From NCBI RefSeq assembly GCF_900104655.1, contig NZ_FNWD01000002.1, positions 2,526,246-2,590,245 on the forward strand: DNA of 64,000 nucleotides, read 5' to 3'. This DNA is from Millionella massiliensis (lineage in GTDB: Bacteria > Bacteroidota > Bacteroidia > Bacteroidales > Rikenellaceae). Positions within the stretch are counted from its first letter, which is position 1. Every line of letters starts with the position of its first letter. The position numbers were made by a program, and so were the translations under genes. Below, one piece after another: positions 8,952 through 18,010 of the stretch. The notes below the pieces were generated by a model. That model was not told the origin of the DNA and searched no databases. It saw only the letters and a list, made by a program, of their open reading frames with translations.

Positions 8952-10688
8952 ATGAGAAAGTTTTTTAACATCAGTCTCGCGGTTATCGCAGCGGCTGCTC
9001 TTCTCACCAGCTGTAATTGCTTCAGCAAGATGATGAAGAAAACCGCACAGGGTATCACCGTAACCAGCGCTCCGGAAATTGTTACCCTCAAAGGTGACAA
9101 TGCCATCGCTACCGTTACCGTGAACATTCCTGCCAAAGTATTCCACAAATATGGAGTACTGAAAGTTACCCCGGTGATCGTATCGGCTATCGACGGTACC
9201 GAATATGCCGGTGAACCGAAATTCTTCCAGGGCGAAAAAGTTCAGGACAACTACACCGTAGTTCCCTACTCTGGCGGTTCGGTTACGATGGAAGTAGCTA
9301 TCCCCTACAACCCGTCGATGCGTCTGTCGCAGCTCGTGCTCAAAGCAGAAGCCAAATGTCTGAAACGCGGCAAGAAAATCAAAAACTTCACCGAATACAA
9401 AACCCCGATCGTGGTTGCCAACGGTGTAAGCTCGCTGCAGCTGATGGCCGACAACTACGCTAAAGTTGCCATCGCTCCCGATGCCTTCCAGCGCGTAACC
9501 AACATCTCGGAATCGGCTAAGATCATGTTCGCCATCAACCGCTCGAACGTGCGCTCGACCGAACTGAACAAAGAAGACATCAAAGCCCTGCAGGACTTCA
9601 TCATCGCCAACAGCGGTGACGCTAAGAAAACCGTAGGTGATGTTTACACCCAGGCTTACGCTTCTCCGGATGGTCCGCTGGCCTTCAACGACAAACTGTC
9701 GAAAGACCGTGGTGCCGCTACCCAGAAAGCCATGAGCGCCAAATTCAAAAAAGACAAAGTTCCGGCCGACACCAAATTTGACGTGAACGCAATGGGTGAA
9801 GACTGGGAAGGCTTCAAAGAACTGGTAGAAGCTTCGGATATCCCCGACAAAGCCCTGATTCTCCAAGTTCTGTCGATGTACAGCGATCCGCAGGTTCGTG
9901 ACCGCGAAATCAAAAACATGAGCGCTGCCTTCAAAGTGCTGGCTGAAAAGATCCTCCCCGAACTGCGTCGTTCGAAAATGACCGTTAACGTTCAGGTTCA
10001 AGGTCTGACCGATGCCGAACTCAAAGAAGCTGTCGCTACCGACATCAACAAACTGAAAGTAGAAGAAATGCTCTTCGCAGCTACCCTCTACAGCGACAAC
10101 GCTACCAAAGCCAAAATCTACAAAGCAGCTGCTGAAAAATACAACTGCTATCGTGGTTACAACAACCTCGGTGTAGTGCTGGCCAACGAAGGTGACTATG
10201 CAGGTGCCAAAAACGCATTCCTGAAAGCCGCTTCGCTGAACAACACCGACCCGAACGTCATCAACAACCTCGGCGTTGTAGCCCTGGCTGAAGGTAAAAA
10301 AGCTGAAGCTGCCAAATTCTTCGCAGCATCGTCGGCTCCCGAAGCTAAATACAACAAAGGCCTCGTTGAACTGGCTAACGGTAACTACGCTGCCGCTGCC
10401 CGTACCCTCGACGGTTACAACCAGGCTCTGGCTGAGCTGCTGAACGGTAACGTTGCCAAAGCTAAACAGCAACTCGCTGGCATGAACACCTGGCGTGCTA
10501 ACTACGTGAAAGCCGTTATCGCTGCTCAGGAAGGTGATGCAAACGCTCTGGTATCGAACCTCAAAGCCGCTATCAACCAGAATGCAGAAGCTGCCGAACT
10601 GGCTGCTACCGAAGTTAACTTCTACGAATTCTTCGAACACGCTCAGTTCGCTGAAATCGTGAAAGTGAAATACAAAATGAAATACTAA
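8952..10688 (+). CDS. Abundant TPR lipoprotein with OmpA-like segment
   Basis: The product is a 578-residue lipoprotein (lipobox near residues 18-21, LLTSC). After a beta-rich N-terminal part it has a stretch around residues 190-260 that looks like a degenerate OmpA/peptidoglycan-binding domain (FAINRSNVRSTELN, then YASPDGPLAFNDKLSKDRG). The C-terminal third carries several tetratricopeptide-type repeats (YNNLGVVLANEGDYAGAKNA and neighbours). Such proteins are conserved in Bacteroidales envelopes; the function is not established. Codon choice is strongly restricted (mostly GGT, CGT, AAA, GAA, ACC), a sign of very high expression. It has its own promoter and terminator. Confidence 0.8.
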   Translation: MRKFFNISLAVIAAAALLTSCNCFSKMMKKTAQGITVTSAPEIVTLKGDNAIATVTVNIPAKVFHKYGVLKVTPVIVSAIDGTEYAGEPKFFQGEKVQDNYTVVPYSGGSVTMEVAIPYNPSMRLSQLVLKAEAKCLKRGKKIKNFTEYKTPIVVANGVSSLQLMADNYAKVAIAPDAFQRVTNISESAKIMFAINRSNVRSTELNKEDIKALQDFIIANSGDAKKTVGDVYTQAYASPDGPLAFNDKLSKDRGAATQKAMSAKFKKDKVPADTKFDVNAMGEDWEGFKELVEASDIPDKALILQVLSMYSDPQVRDREIKNMSAAFKVLAEKILPELRRSKMTVNVQVQGLTDAELKEAVATDINKLKVEEMLFAATLYSDNATKAKIYKAAAEKYNCYRGYNNLGVVLANEGDYAGAKNAFLKAASLNNTDPNVINNLGVVALAEGKKAEAAKFFAASSAPEAKYNKGLVELANGNYAAAARTLDGYNQALAELLNGNVAKAKQQLAGMNTWRANYVKAVIAAQEGDANALVSNLKAAINQNAEAAELAATEVNFYEFFEHAQFAEIVKVKYKMKY

Positions 10689-10715
10689 TCGGCCTTAACG
10701 ACCGAAAGGTAATAG

Positions 10716-10753
10716 AAGCCCGGAGCCGGATAGGCTCCGGGCTTTCTGTTTTT
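10716..10753 (+). terminator. Rho-independent terminator
   Basis: A 12-bp perfect stem (10716-10727 with 10733-10744), 5-nt loop and tail TCTGTTTTT follow the TPR lipoprotein gene. Confidence 0.9.
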
Positions 10754-11004
10754 GTGGAGGCGTGAAACTGGGAGAGGAGGATCGTGGACAGAGTAGTTGG
10801 TATATGATGAGGGACTAGAGTATTGAAATTGTGGAGCCAATAAAGTGAATGCAGTAAGGAACAGTCGCGGTTGACAGGGGGCGGTGTGTACGCAGGACGG
10901 TATAGCTGGAGGGCCCTGTTGAATGAGTAGGGGACATGGCAGATCGTGCGGTCAGAAAGAACGCTTTAGGTATTTGGACGTACTGCACGCTCGGTCAGAA
11001 TCAT
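10754..11004. other. Non-coding stretch before smpB
   Basis: The sequence is purine-rich and C-poor on the plus strand. I see no gene, RNA fold or repeat that I can support. The smpB -7 box follows at 11005. Confidence 0.5.
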
Positions 11005-11012
11005 TATCTTTG
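11005..11012 (+). promoter_or_regulatory. -7 box of smpB promoter
   Basis: TATCTTTG lies 12 nt before the smpB ATG, giving a leader of only a few bases, and sets the start at 11025 rather than upstream. Confidence 0.65.
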
Positions 11013-11024
11013 TATCCTGAAATT

Positions 11025-11486
11025 ATGGCAGAACAGAAACAAGCGAAAATATCGATCAAAAACAAGCGTGCCACCTTTGATTATGAAATCCTCGAAGAGT
11101 GGGTGGCCGGTATCGTCCTGACCGGGACTGAGATCAAGTCCGTGCGGATGAACAAAGCCAGTCTGGTAGACTGCTACTGCTATCTGCATCGAGGTGAGAT
11201 GTTTGTCCGCGGGATGAACATTGCCGAGTACCATTGGGGTACCTATAACAACCACCAACCTAAGCGCGACCGTAAGCTGCTGCTCAACCGTAAGGAACTT
11301 GTGAAAATCGAACGCGCCTTGCAGGATAAAGGTCTGACGGTGGTAGGGCTGCGACTGTTTATCAACGACCGTGGTTTGGCGAAACTGGTGATCGGTTTGG
11401 CGCGCGGGCGGAAGAAGTACGACAAGCGTGAGAACCTGAAGGAGAAGGATGCGAAGCGGGATATGGATCGTGCGATGAAACGTTAG
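11025..11486 (+). CDS. smpB: SsrA-binding protein SmpB
   Basis: SmpB binds tmRNA and delivers it to stalled ribosomes for trans-translation. The product of 153 residues starts [20 protein letters not shown]. It has the OB-fold family signatures [20 protein letters not shown], the [13 protein letters not shown] segment, a [12 protein letters not shown] basic block, and a lysine/arginine-rich tail ending [10 protein letters not shown]. An in-frame ATG exists at 10923, but it lies upstream of the -7 box at 11005, so 11025 is the supported start. The length is typical. Confidence 0.95.
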   Translation: MAEQKQAKISIKNKRATFDYEILEEWVAGIVLTGTEIKSVRMNKASLVDCYCYLHRGEMFVRGMNIAEYHWGTYNNHQPKRDRKLLLNRKELVKIERALQDKGLTVVGLRLFINDRGLAKLVIGLARGRKKYDKRENLKEKDAKRDMDRAMKR

Positions 11487-11947
11487 CGGCGCTGAATGGA
11501 GGGGGGAAGTTGGCAGGTGAGTAGCATGGGTGAAAATGGAGTGGAGGGATAGGTCTGGCTGTCGAAGTAATTCCGTCGCAGTAGAGTGGTGCCGTGTAGT
11601 TTCTGTGTGGAAGGTATGAGTAGGGTGATCCTCTGGTTGGCTAAGCGGATGATAGGAGAAAGGAAGCGAAGGAGCGTGAACGATAATCAAATTTTGAGTG
11701 AGGTGTGGGCAAAGTGAGTTGTTAAGACTGGGACATGACCGTTTGAGTGCTCCGTGAGGTCGGAAAGAACGCAATGAGTAGGACGAATAGAGGTTTGTTA
11801 TTGTTGACAAATGCGGACAGCAGATCGGAAATGTTTCGGCACAAAAGGTAATTCATTTGAAACCCCGGCAGCTTGAATGCGGCGGTAAGCAACGGCCGCA
11901 GTGCGCTGCGCAATAGAAATAGAATAATAAGAAAATAAACATTGAGA
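11487..11947. other. Intergenic region, 461 bp, no gene seen
   Basis: The first 230 bases are strongly G-rich and C-poor on the plus strand. The remainder is mixed. I find no supported coding region, tRNA or strong hairpin. Confidence 0.5.
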
Positions 11948-13189
11948 ATGACCAGACAACGCCTTTTGAACCATTTTAAGACTGAAGACTGGCTCGCTGT
12001 AGGAGCCGGGCTTATCATCATGATTCTTGCGATCGTGATGCCGGCCGGATGGATGCCTACGCTGCCCAAAACACTCTCCACACTGGGCAGTTGGCAGAAT
12101 ATCGTGATCCTGATTGCAGGGCTGTTCCTGATTGTCTATGCGGCATGCAAGATATTGGGACGACCCAGCCGGGGAATTTTGCCCTCGCTGGTGGTGATCT
12201 TCGCTATTGCGATGCTGGCCCAGTATATCGCTTCGTCGCCTGCCATCAAGGAGACGACCGGACTGGAAAGCGTATTTTTTGCCGTCGCTCTCGGTCTGCT
12301 CGTCAGCAATACGGTCGGGGTACCCAAGTGGATGAAACCGGCGCTTCAAAGCGAATTTTACGTGAAGATCGGCCTCGTTCTGCTGGGTACGACCGTGATT
12401 TTCGGCGAGATTATGCAGGCCGGCGCGCTCGGATTGATTCAGGCTCTTGTCGTGGTATTCTGTGTATGGAATTTCGGGTACTGGATCGCCCGTAAGTTCG
12501 GCGTCGATCGCGAAATGTCCACCATGCTGGCCAGTGCCGTCTCCATTTGCGGGGTGTCGGCTGCGATTGCCACTTGCGGCGCCATCAAGGGGGACAGCAA
12601 GAAACTGTCCTATGTTATCTCGCTGGTGCTCGTGGTGGCCATCCCGATGATGTATTTCATGCCTTACCTGGCTAAATGGATGGGGCTGTCGCCCGAGGTG
12701 GCCGGTGCCTGGATGGGGGGGACGATCGACACGACCGGGGCTGTGGTGGCTTCCGGGTCGGTGCTGGGCGAAACGGCCGAAAAGTACAGCGTTATCGTGA
12801 AATTCTCGCAGAACGTGCTGCTGGGTCTGGCAGCTTTCGCCATCTCGATCTACTGGTCGTACAAAGGGAAAGACCATCGTGAGAAACCGACGGCTGGCGT
12901 GCTGTGGGAACGTTTCCCGAAGTTCGTGCTAGGTTTCGTGGTGGCGTCGCTGATCTTCAGTTTTGCCATGCCGATCGAAACGGCTAAAAGTGTGGGAAGT
13001 GTAACCAAAAACCTGCAAGGCACTTTCTTTGCCATTGCCTTTGTCTGCATTGGGCTCGAAACCCGCTTTAAGGATATTTTCAATAAGAGTTTCAAAAAAC
13101 CGCTTTGGAGCTTTCTGATCGCTCAAGCGTTTAATATCATTTTGACGCTGATTGTGGCCTATCTACTGTTTGCCCATATCAGCGCTTAA
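11948..13189 (+). CDS. YeiH-family putative sulfate exporter
   Basis: A polytopic inner-membrane protein of the UPF0324/PSE (YeiH) family, 413 residues from the ATG at 11948. There are about ten hydrophobic segments and the family hallmark SICGVSAAIATCGAIKG near residues 195-215. The GGTIDTTGAVVASG segment in the middle and the final transmembrane pair also fit. The family is annotated as sulfate or inorganic-anion export by analogy; the true substrate is not known. A TTG six bases earlier could also serve as start. No LysR-type regulator, often its neighbour in other phyla, is present. A bidirectional hairpin ends the unit. Confidence 0.88.
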   Translation: MTRQRLLNHFKTEDWLAVGAGLIIMILAIVMPAGWMPTLPKTLSTLGSWQNIVILIAGLFLIVYAACKILGRPSRGILPSLVVIFAIAMLAQYIASSPAIKETTGLESVFFAVALGLLVSNTVGVPKWMKPALQSEFYVKIGLVLLGTTVIFGEIMQAGALGLIQALVVVFCVWNFGYWIARKFGVDREMSTMLASAVSICGVSAAIATCGAIKGDSKKLSYVISLVLVVAIPMMYFMPYLAKWMGLSPEVAGAWMGGTIDTTGAVVASGSVLGETAEKYSVIVKFSQNVLLGLAAFAISIYWSYKGKDHREKPTAGVLWERFPKFVLGFVVASLIFSFAMPIETAKSVGSVTKNLQGTFFAIAFVCIGLETRFKDIFNKSFKKPLWSFLIAQAFNIILTLIVAYLLFAHISA

Positions 13190-13228
13190 TCCCTCAGTAT
13201 TTGACCGCATACCCGCAGGGTGGCTGTA

Positions 13229-13278
13229 AAAACGAGCGAGGCGGAATCCTTTTCAAGGGATTCCGCCTCGCTCGTTTT
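13229..13278. terminator. Bidirectional terminator hairpin, 21-bp perfect stem
   Basis: 13229-13249 pairs perfectly with 13258-13278 across an 8-nt loop. The arms begin with A-run and end with T-run, so it can terminate both the plus-strand YeiH gene and the minus-strand lipid kinase gene that converge here. Confidence 0.88.
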
Positions 13279-13342
13279 CTCTGCACCTCCGATGCTTTGC
13301 CGAACGGTAATCGAGAACCGGGTGTCCTGCTTGTGTGGGGAC

Positions 13343-14239
13343 TTATTTTTCTGGAATGCGCGGCATGATAATCGGCAGGCTGGCGGGCAGACATTCGATG
13401 TCGAGCGGGAAGTCGGGTCCCTTCTCGCCGTCAATGTCCGAGGTGGGTTGGTCGTTCTCGATGTGGAGACGTCGGGTCTGGAAGTAGACGATGTCGGTGG
13501 GGTAGGGAGCGTCCTTCTTCCGAACCAGAAAGTGGAATACGTTTTTGATGCTCTCCATAATGTTCTCGCCTCGGATAATCAGCACGTCCAGCAGACCGTC
13601 TTCGGCGCTGGAGTGTGAGGCCAGGCGAAGATTGCCGGCCGTTCGTCCGTTGAATACCAACAGGAGCAGGCAGCTCCCTTTGAACGAGATTTCGTCGGCC
13701 GTGACTTCGATGTTCATTTTGCGGAACGAGGGGAGTTCGCTGATGCTGCTGACGTAGTAGGCCAGTTTCCCGAAGGTGTTTTTCAGGGCGGTCGGAGTCT
13801 TCTGCGATACGTCGGTAAAGAGGCCGCAACTGAATACGTTGATGAAGTAACGGTTGTTGACCCGCCCCATGTCCAACTGGCGGACTTCGCCGTTCAGAAT
13901 GGCGTTGCAGGCGTCGTTCAGCGTGTCGGGCATGCCGATCAGGCGGGCGAAGTCGTTGGCCGTCCCCATCGGCAGGATGGCGATCGGAATGGTGACGTTC
14001 TTGTGTTTCAGATAGTTTACCAGCCGATTGATGGTGCCGTCGCCGCCGGCAACCAGCAGGTGCTCGGGTTGGTGGGCCTGGATCAGGTCGGCCAGGTGCG
14101 ACAGCCCCCGGTCGCGGGTGATGCGGAAGAGGGTCACGGCATATCCGGCGCGCTGGTAGTACATCGTGATCCGGTCGAGCTGCGAGACGATCTGTGCTTC
14201 GCCGGAAACGGGATTATAGAGAAACAGGATATTTTTCAT
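13343..14239 (-). CDS. Diacylglycerol/lipid kinase family protein (YegS/BmrU type)
   Basis: A probable soluble or membrane-associated kinase that phosphorylates a lipid such as diacylglycerol using ATP. It has 298 residues. The N-terminal catalytic domain shows NPVSG at residues 9-13, the nucleotide-binding GGDGTINRLVN near 65-75 and PMGTANDFAR near 90-100. The C-terminal beta domain contains EDGLLDVLII. The order and length are those of the DAGK_cat family. It is the last gene of a minus-strand run and lies 187 bp downstream of apbE, so may have its own promoter. Confidence 0.92.
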   Translation of the reverse strand: MKNILFLYNPVSGEAQIVSQLDRITMYYQRAGYAVTLFRITRDRGLSHLADLIQAHQPEHLLVAGGDGTINRLVNYLKHKNVTIPIAILPMGTANDFARLIGMPDTLNDACNAILNGEVRQLDMGRVNNRYFINVFSCGLFTDVSQKTPTALKNTFGKLAYYVSSISELPSFRKMNIEVTADEISFKGSCLLLLVFNGRTAGNLRLASHSSAEDGLLDVLIIRGENIMESIKNVFHFLVRKKDAPYPTDIVYFQTRRLHIENDQPTSDIDGEKGPDFPLDIECLPASLPIIMPRIPEK

Positions 14240-14426
14240 GGTCGGTAGTGTATCGGTATCCTTGGATGTCGGGGGAGAGGGAGGAGTGCGTGCCTCTGCC
14301 GGGGTTGCGCGACGGCCAACGGGGGCGTCGACGAGGTGTTCTGCATCCGGGGCTGGGGGCTGTGACGCTTATGGCGTGCACCGTGGTAAATGTCTGGCCG
14401 CGGTGCATGCTGTGAAGCGTGGGGGG

Positions 14427-15440
14427 CTATTTGATGACCCGTTTGCGGATGTTCGGAGTGGTGTAGACGCCCATGGTGCCGTCTGCCTGGCTGAAAACCA
14501 GATAGGCTTCCAGTTCGGGATGGCGCTCCAGCAGTTGTTTGCTCTTCTCGAGCCCGATGACCATACATACGGTGGCGTATCCGTCGGCAATGGTGGCATT
14601 GGGGGCGATGATCGTGGCCGAAAGCAGGTTGTGGACCGACGGACGCAGGGTATGCGGGTCGATCGTATGGGTCACTTTGTTGCCGTTTTCGTCGTAGGCG
14701 AACTTGCGGTAGTTGCCGGAGGTGACCAGCCCGCGATCGGTGAGTTTGATGATGGTCTGCAGGTCTTCGCCGGGAACCATGTTGCCTTCGACGGGGCGGT
14801 CGATGCCTACTTTCCACTCATCGCCGCTGGGGTTATGGCCCTTGCAGTAAATTTCGCCGCCGATCTCGACCATGTAGTCTGGAATGCCGAGGCTGTCGAA
14901 CATGCGGGCCATCAGATCGGCCGAGTAGCCCTGGGCGATGGCGTTGAAGTCGAGCGCCAGGCGCGGGTCTTCTTTGACCAGACGACCGTTGTCGATCTTC
15001 ACCTTTTTGTAGCCGGTGAAGACGCGGATCGAGTCAATTTCGTGTTGCGAAAGCAGGTGGGGCGTATCCTCGGTGCCGATGCGGTAGGCGGCAATGAGCG
15101 GGCGCAGGGTCACGTCGAAGGCGCCGTCGGTGTCGTCGCTGATGGTGCGCGAAATTTCGAGGCATTCGCTGATCCAGGGGTCGGGCTGTGCCGCGGGGTC
15201 GTTGGCGTTCAGCCGGGTCAGCAGCGAACTGGGGTTGTAGACCGAGAGCGAATTGTCGAAATCTTCGAGCAGCTCTTCGATGTTGGTCCGCAGGTCGCGC
15301 CCCTGGGGATCGTTGTAGACGATGTGGTAGGTGCTGCCCTGGGTGAATCCGTCGACGGTGGCGTAGGTTTTTGCTTTCGGGGTGCACGAGGTGCCGAGTA
15401 CCAGCAGACCGAGCAGGGGCAGGCCGAGAATCGCTTTCAT
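14427..15440 (-). CDS. apbE: FAD:protein FMN transferase, lipoprotein (ApbE)
   Basis: ApbE attaches FMN covalently to threonine of target proteins, classically NqrB/NqrC and RnfG/D, outside the cytoplasmic membrane. The 337-residue product has a signal peptide with Cys19 in LGTSC. It then shows the family blocks GSTYHIVY, NPSSLLTRLN, AFDVTLRPL, LDFNAIAQGYSADLM, the VEIGGEIYCKG segment, the TSGNYRKF block and HTIDPHT with the metal-binding site near its end. It is 4 bp downstream of the SGNH hydrolase gene. No NQR or RNF subunit lies in the window, so the substrate flavoprotein is elsewhere. Confidence 0.95.
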   Translation of the reverse strand: MKAILGLPLLGLLVLGTSCTPKAKTYATVDGFTQGSTYHIVYNDPQGRDLRTNIEELLEDFDNSLSVYNPSSLLTRLNANDPAAQPDPWISECLEISRTISDDTDGAFDVTLRPLIAAYRIGTEDTPHLLSQHEIDSIRVFTGYKKVKIDNGRLVKEDPRLALDFNAIAQGYSADLMARMFDSLGIPDYMVEIGGEIYCKGHNPSGDEWKVGIDRPVEGNMVPGEDLQTIIKLTDRGLVTSGNYRKFAYDENGNKVTHTIDPHTLRPSVHNLLSATIIAPNATIADGYATVCMVIGLEKSKQLLERHPELEAYLVFSQADGTMGVYTTPNIRKRVIK

Positions 15441-15444
15441 AGGT

Positions 15445-16545
15445 TTAATGCAGTTTCAGTTTCAAAATTTTAGCCACTTTGCGGGCGTGGGCACGGGCGT
15501 ATATCTCCATCCCGTAGTCCGAGGGGTGGATGATGTCGACCAGGGCGTCGGCCGGCATGCCGAGTTCTTCGCGGCTGAGGTAGTGGAGACCTTTGACACC
15601 CTCTTTCTGCAGCTGGGCGTAGGCTTTGCGTTGCGCACGGTCGCGCAACGCATCCTGATTGCGCTCGTAGGCGTTGGTTTCGCGGTTGGCGTATCCGGGG
15701 TGTTCGGTCAGCAGGATCGGGGTTTGCGGGTGGCTCGCGCGGATCTGGTGCACGGTGTTCAGAACCAGGGTGTAGATGCTGTCTTCCGTGAAGTCCATGT
15801 TGGGCATGCAGTCGACAATGTAGAGCGAGGCGGGAATCTGGACGATGTAGTCGATTACTTCGCGTTCGAGCCGTCCGTTGCCGGAGAAGCCGAGGTTGAC
15901 GATGGGTTGGCCGGTCTGGCGGTGGAGCAGGTTACTCCAGGCCATGCCGGGACGGGAGGCGCAGGCTCCCTGAGCGATCGAGGTGCCGTAGATGACGATG
16001 GGTTTGGCGCTTTTGTCGGCGGGGATAAAGGCGAAGCTCGATCCGTCGCGTACGCCGATCTCCAGTTTCCGTACGGTGTTGTAGAGCGGCAGGTAGAGGG
16101 TGTATCGGCACCCTTGGGTGCTGTCGGGCAGCTGTTTGTAGCTGTAGGTGATGGGCGTCCCGAACGAGTAGCTGCCCCAGCAGCGCTGGCCGCGTTCGTT
16201 GTAGAGATCGACGCCGCTCACGCCCGTGGCGGGCATGTGGGGCATGGCGTGGCCGCCGGTCACTTCGTACCGGACGGTGAGTTCGGGAGAGTTGGTGGTG
16301 AATTCCAGATAGAGACCGGCGCTGTTCTGGGCCAGCCCCCAGACGGCGTCGCGGATGATGCCGTGGGCCGATTCGGGCAGACGGGTGTAGTTGTTCAGGC
16401 AGAACCCGCGTCCGTGGATGTTGTCAACGCCGCGGGCTACGGCGGCCGAGTCGATGGGGTTGTGCCATTCTGTGGCCTGGGCTGCGGTGGACAGTATGCC
16501 GAGGGTCAGGCACAGACTCAGCAAAAGTGAGGAGGAGCGTTTCAT
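15445..16545 (-). CDS. Secreted SGNH/GDSL hydrolase with GxDLY N-terminal domain
   Basis: A secreted esterase-like protein of 366 residues, signal peptide about 1-24 (ending AAQA). The N-terminal beta domain contains GVDLY at 111-115, the signature of the GxDLY domain that precedes GDSL_3 hydrolases. The catalytic domain has the nucleophile block YGTSIAQG (S189), the oxyanion-hole residues in LGFSGNGRL, and the catalytic Asp/His region DIIHPSDYGM near the C-terminus. Members are likely carbohydrate esterases; the substrate cannot be told. It lies 25 bp after trkA and 4 bp before apbE, so the three probably form one transcript. Confidence 0.88.
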   Translation of the reverse strand: MKRSSSLLLSLCLTLGILSTAAQATEWHNPIDSAAVARGVDNIHGRGFCLNNYTRLPESAHGIIRDAVWGLAQNSAGLYLEFTTNSPELTVRYEVTGGHAMPHMPATGVSGVDLYNERGQRCWGSYSFGTPITYSYKQLPDSTQGCRYTLYLPLYNTVRKLEIGVRDGSSFAFIPADKSAKPIVIYGTSIAQGACASRPGMAWSNLLHRQTGQPIVNLGFSGNGRLEREVIDYIVQIPASLYIVDCMPNMDFTEDSIYTLVLNTVHQIRASHPQTPILLTEHPGYANRETNAYERNQDALRDRAQRKAYAQLQKEGVKGLHYLSREELGMPADALVDIIHPSDYGMEIYARAHARKVAKILKLKLH

Positions 16546-16570
16546 TTCGATATATAAGTTAGTATGGGGT

Positions 16571-17911
16571 TTATCCGAAGAAGCAGCCGACTTTGCTGAT
16601 GGCTGTGGGCAGGGCGAAGACTACGACGCGGTCGTAGGCCTTGATTTCGACGTTCCCGGTGGCGATCATCGCCTTGTCGCCGCGCACGACGCCGCCCAGA
16701 ATGGCTTCGCGCGGGAAGTTGATGTGTTTGATTTTGCCTTTGGTGGCGGGGCTGCCGGGTTTGGCGATGAATTCGAGCACTTCGGCGTCGCATCCGTTCA
16801 GACACTTGATGGCCTGTACGTCGGTGTTCATCGTGAAGCGGAAGATGGAGCTGGCGGTGATGAGTTTCTTGTTGATGATGGTGTCGATACCGATGCTTTC
16901 GGCCAGCGAGATGTAGTTCATGTTCTCGACTTCGGCGATCACTTTCTTGACGCCCATCCGTTTGGCGAGCATCGCGGCGAGGATGTTGGTCTCGGCCCGG
17001 CCGGTCAGAGCCACGAAGGCGTCCATCTTGTCGAGTCCCTCTTCGAGCATCACTTCGCTCTTGCGGCCGTCTTCGGCGATGATGAGCGTCTTGTCGAGCA
17101 TCTCGGCCAGTTTGTAGGCCTTCTCGGGGTTGTAGTCGACCAGCTTGATGTTGATTTCGTTCTGGAGCTCCTTGGCAATGCGGCGGCCAATGCGCGATCC
17201 GCCCAGGATCATCAGGTTCTTGACTTCGATGTTGGGACGGCCGGAGAATTCCATCACCTCTTTGACGGAGTTGCGACCCGAGATGACGTAGACCATGTCG
17301 CCCTCTTCGAAGGTGTCTTCGCCGCGGGGAATGATGGTCCGTCCGCCGCGCGAGATGGCTACGGTGCGGTATTCGAGATTTTCGCGATCGCGGGTGATTT
17401 CGATCAGTGTGCGCCCGATGAGCGGCGAGGAGACGTCGAGCCGGAATACCACGAGCGAGAGTTTGCCGCCCGAGAAGTCGACGTACTCGGTGGTGGAGGA
17501 GTGGCCCAGCAGGGTGATGACCTCCTGTGCGGCCACTTTTTCGGGGTAGAAGAGATAGTCGATCCCCATGTTGATGAATACCTCTTTGTTGTTGGGCTGG
17601 AGGTATTCGTCGTTGTCGATGCGGGCGATGGCTTTCTTGGCGCCGAGTTGTTTGGCCAGTGTGGCCGAGAGGATGTTGGTGTTCTCTTCGGGGCCGACGG
17701 CCATGAACAGGTCGCAGCGTTGCACCTCGCCGCGGGTGAGGCTCTCGAACGAGGTGACGTCGCCTTCGATGGTGAGCACGTCCGAGAGGGCGGTCAGTTC
17801 GTCGAGCCGTTTTGCGTCGTCGTCGATGATGGTGATGTCGTGGTATTCGTTGCTGAGCATCTTCACGAGGTGGCTTCCCACTTCGCCGGCGCCGGCTATG
17901 AGTATCTTCAT
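16571..17911 (-). CDS. trkA: Trk potassium uptake regulatory subunit TrkA
   Basis: TrkA is the cytoplasmic NAD(H)/ATP-binding ring that gates the TrkH/TrkG potassium channel. The 446-residue protein is the duplicated form. The first RCK-N Rossmann loop is GAGEVGSHL (7-15) with the acidic residue in TIIDDD. The first RCK-C follows at about 140-220, the second RCK-N loop is GGSRIGRRIA near 238, and the second RCK-C closes the protein. The membrane partner TrkH is not beside it, which is unusual; it may lie elsewhere. It reads from a -7 box at 17939-17946. Confidence 0.95.
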   Translation of the reverse strand: MKILIAGAGEVGSHLVKMLSNEYHDITIIDDDAKRLDELTALSDVLTIEGDVTSFESLTRGEVQRCDLFMAVGPEENTNILSATLAKQLGAKKAIARIDNDEYLQPNNKEVFINMGIDYLFYPEKVAAQEVITLLGHSSTTEYVDFSGGKLSLVVFRLDVSSPLIGRTLIEITRDRENLEYRTVAISRGGRTIIPRGEDTFEEGDMVYVISGRNSVKEVMEFSGRPNIEVKNLMILGGSRIGRRIAKELQNEINIKLVDYNPEKAYKLAEMLDKTLIIAEDGRKSEVMLEEGLDKMDAFVALTGRAETNILAAMLAKRMGVKKVIAEVENMNYISLAESIGIDTIINKKLITASSIFRFTMNTDVQAIKCLNGCDAEVLEFIAKPGSPATKGKIKHINFPREAILGGVVRGDKAMIATGNVEIKAYDRVVVFALPTAISKVGCFFG

Positions 17912-17938
17912 AATCTCAGTTGGTCGAGTAATGAATTA

Positions 17939-17968
17939 CAAAATTAGCGAAAATTTACACTAATTTTG
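17939..17968. promoter_or_regulatory. Divergent promoter pair for trkA (-) and small membrane gene (+)
   Basis: On the minus strand CAAAATTA at 17939-17946 is TAATTTTG, about 28 nt before the trkA ATG. On the plus strand TAATTTTG at 17961-17968 lies about 43 nt before the ATG at 18011. The two -7 boxes are only 14 bp apart, so the promoters may interfere with each other. Confidence 0.6.
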
Positions 17969-18010
17969 CCTCCGTAAATTTCGGGTAAGTTTTTTAAATT
18001 GAGCGTGATT

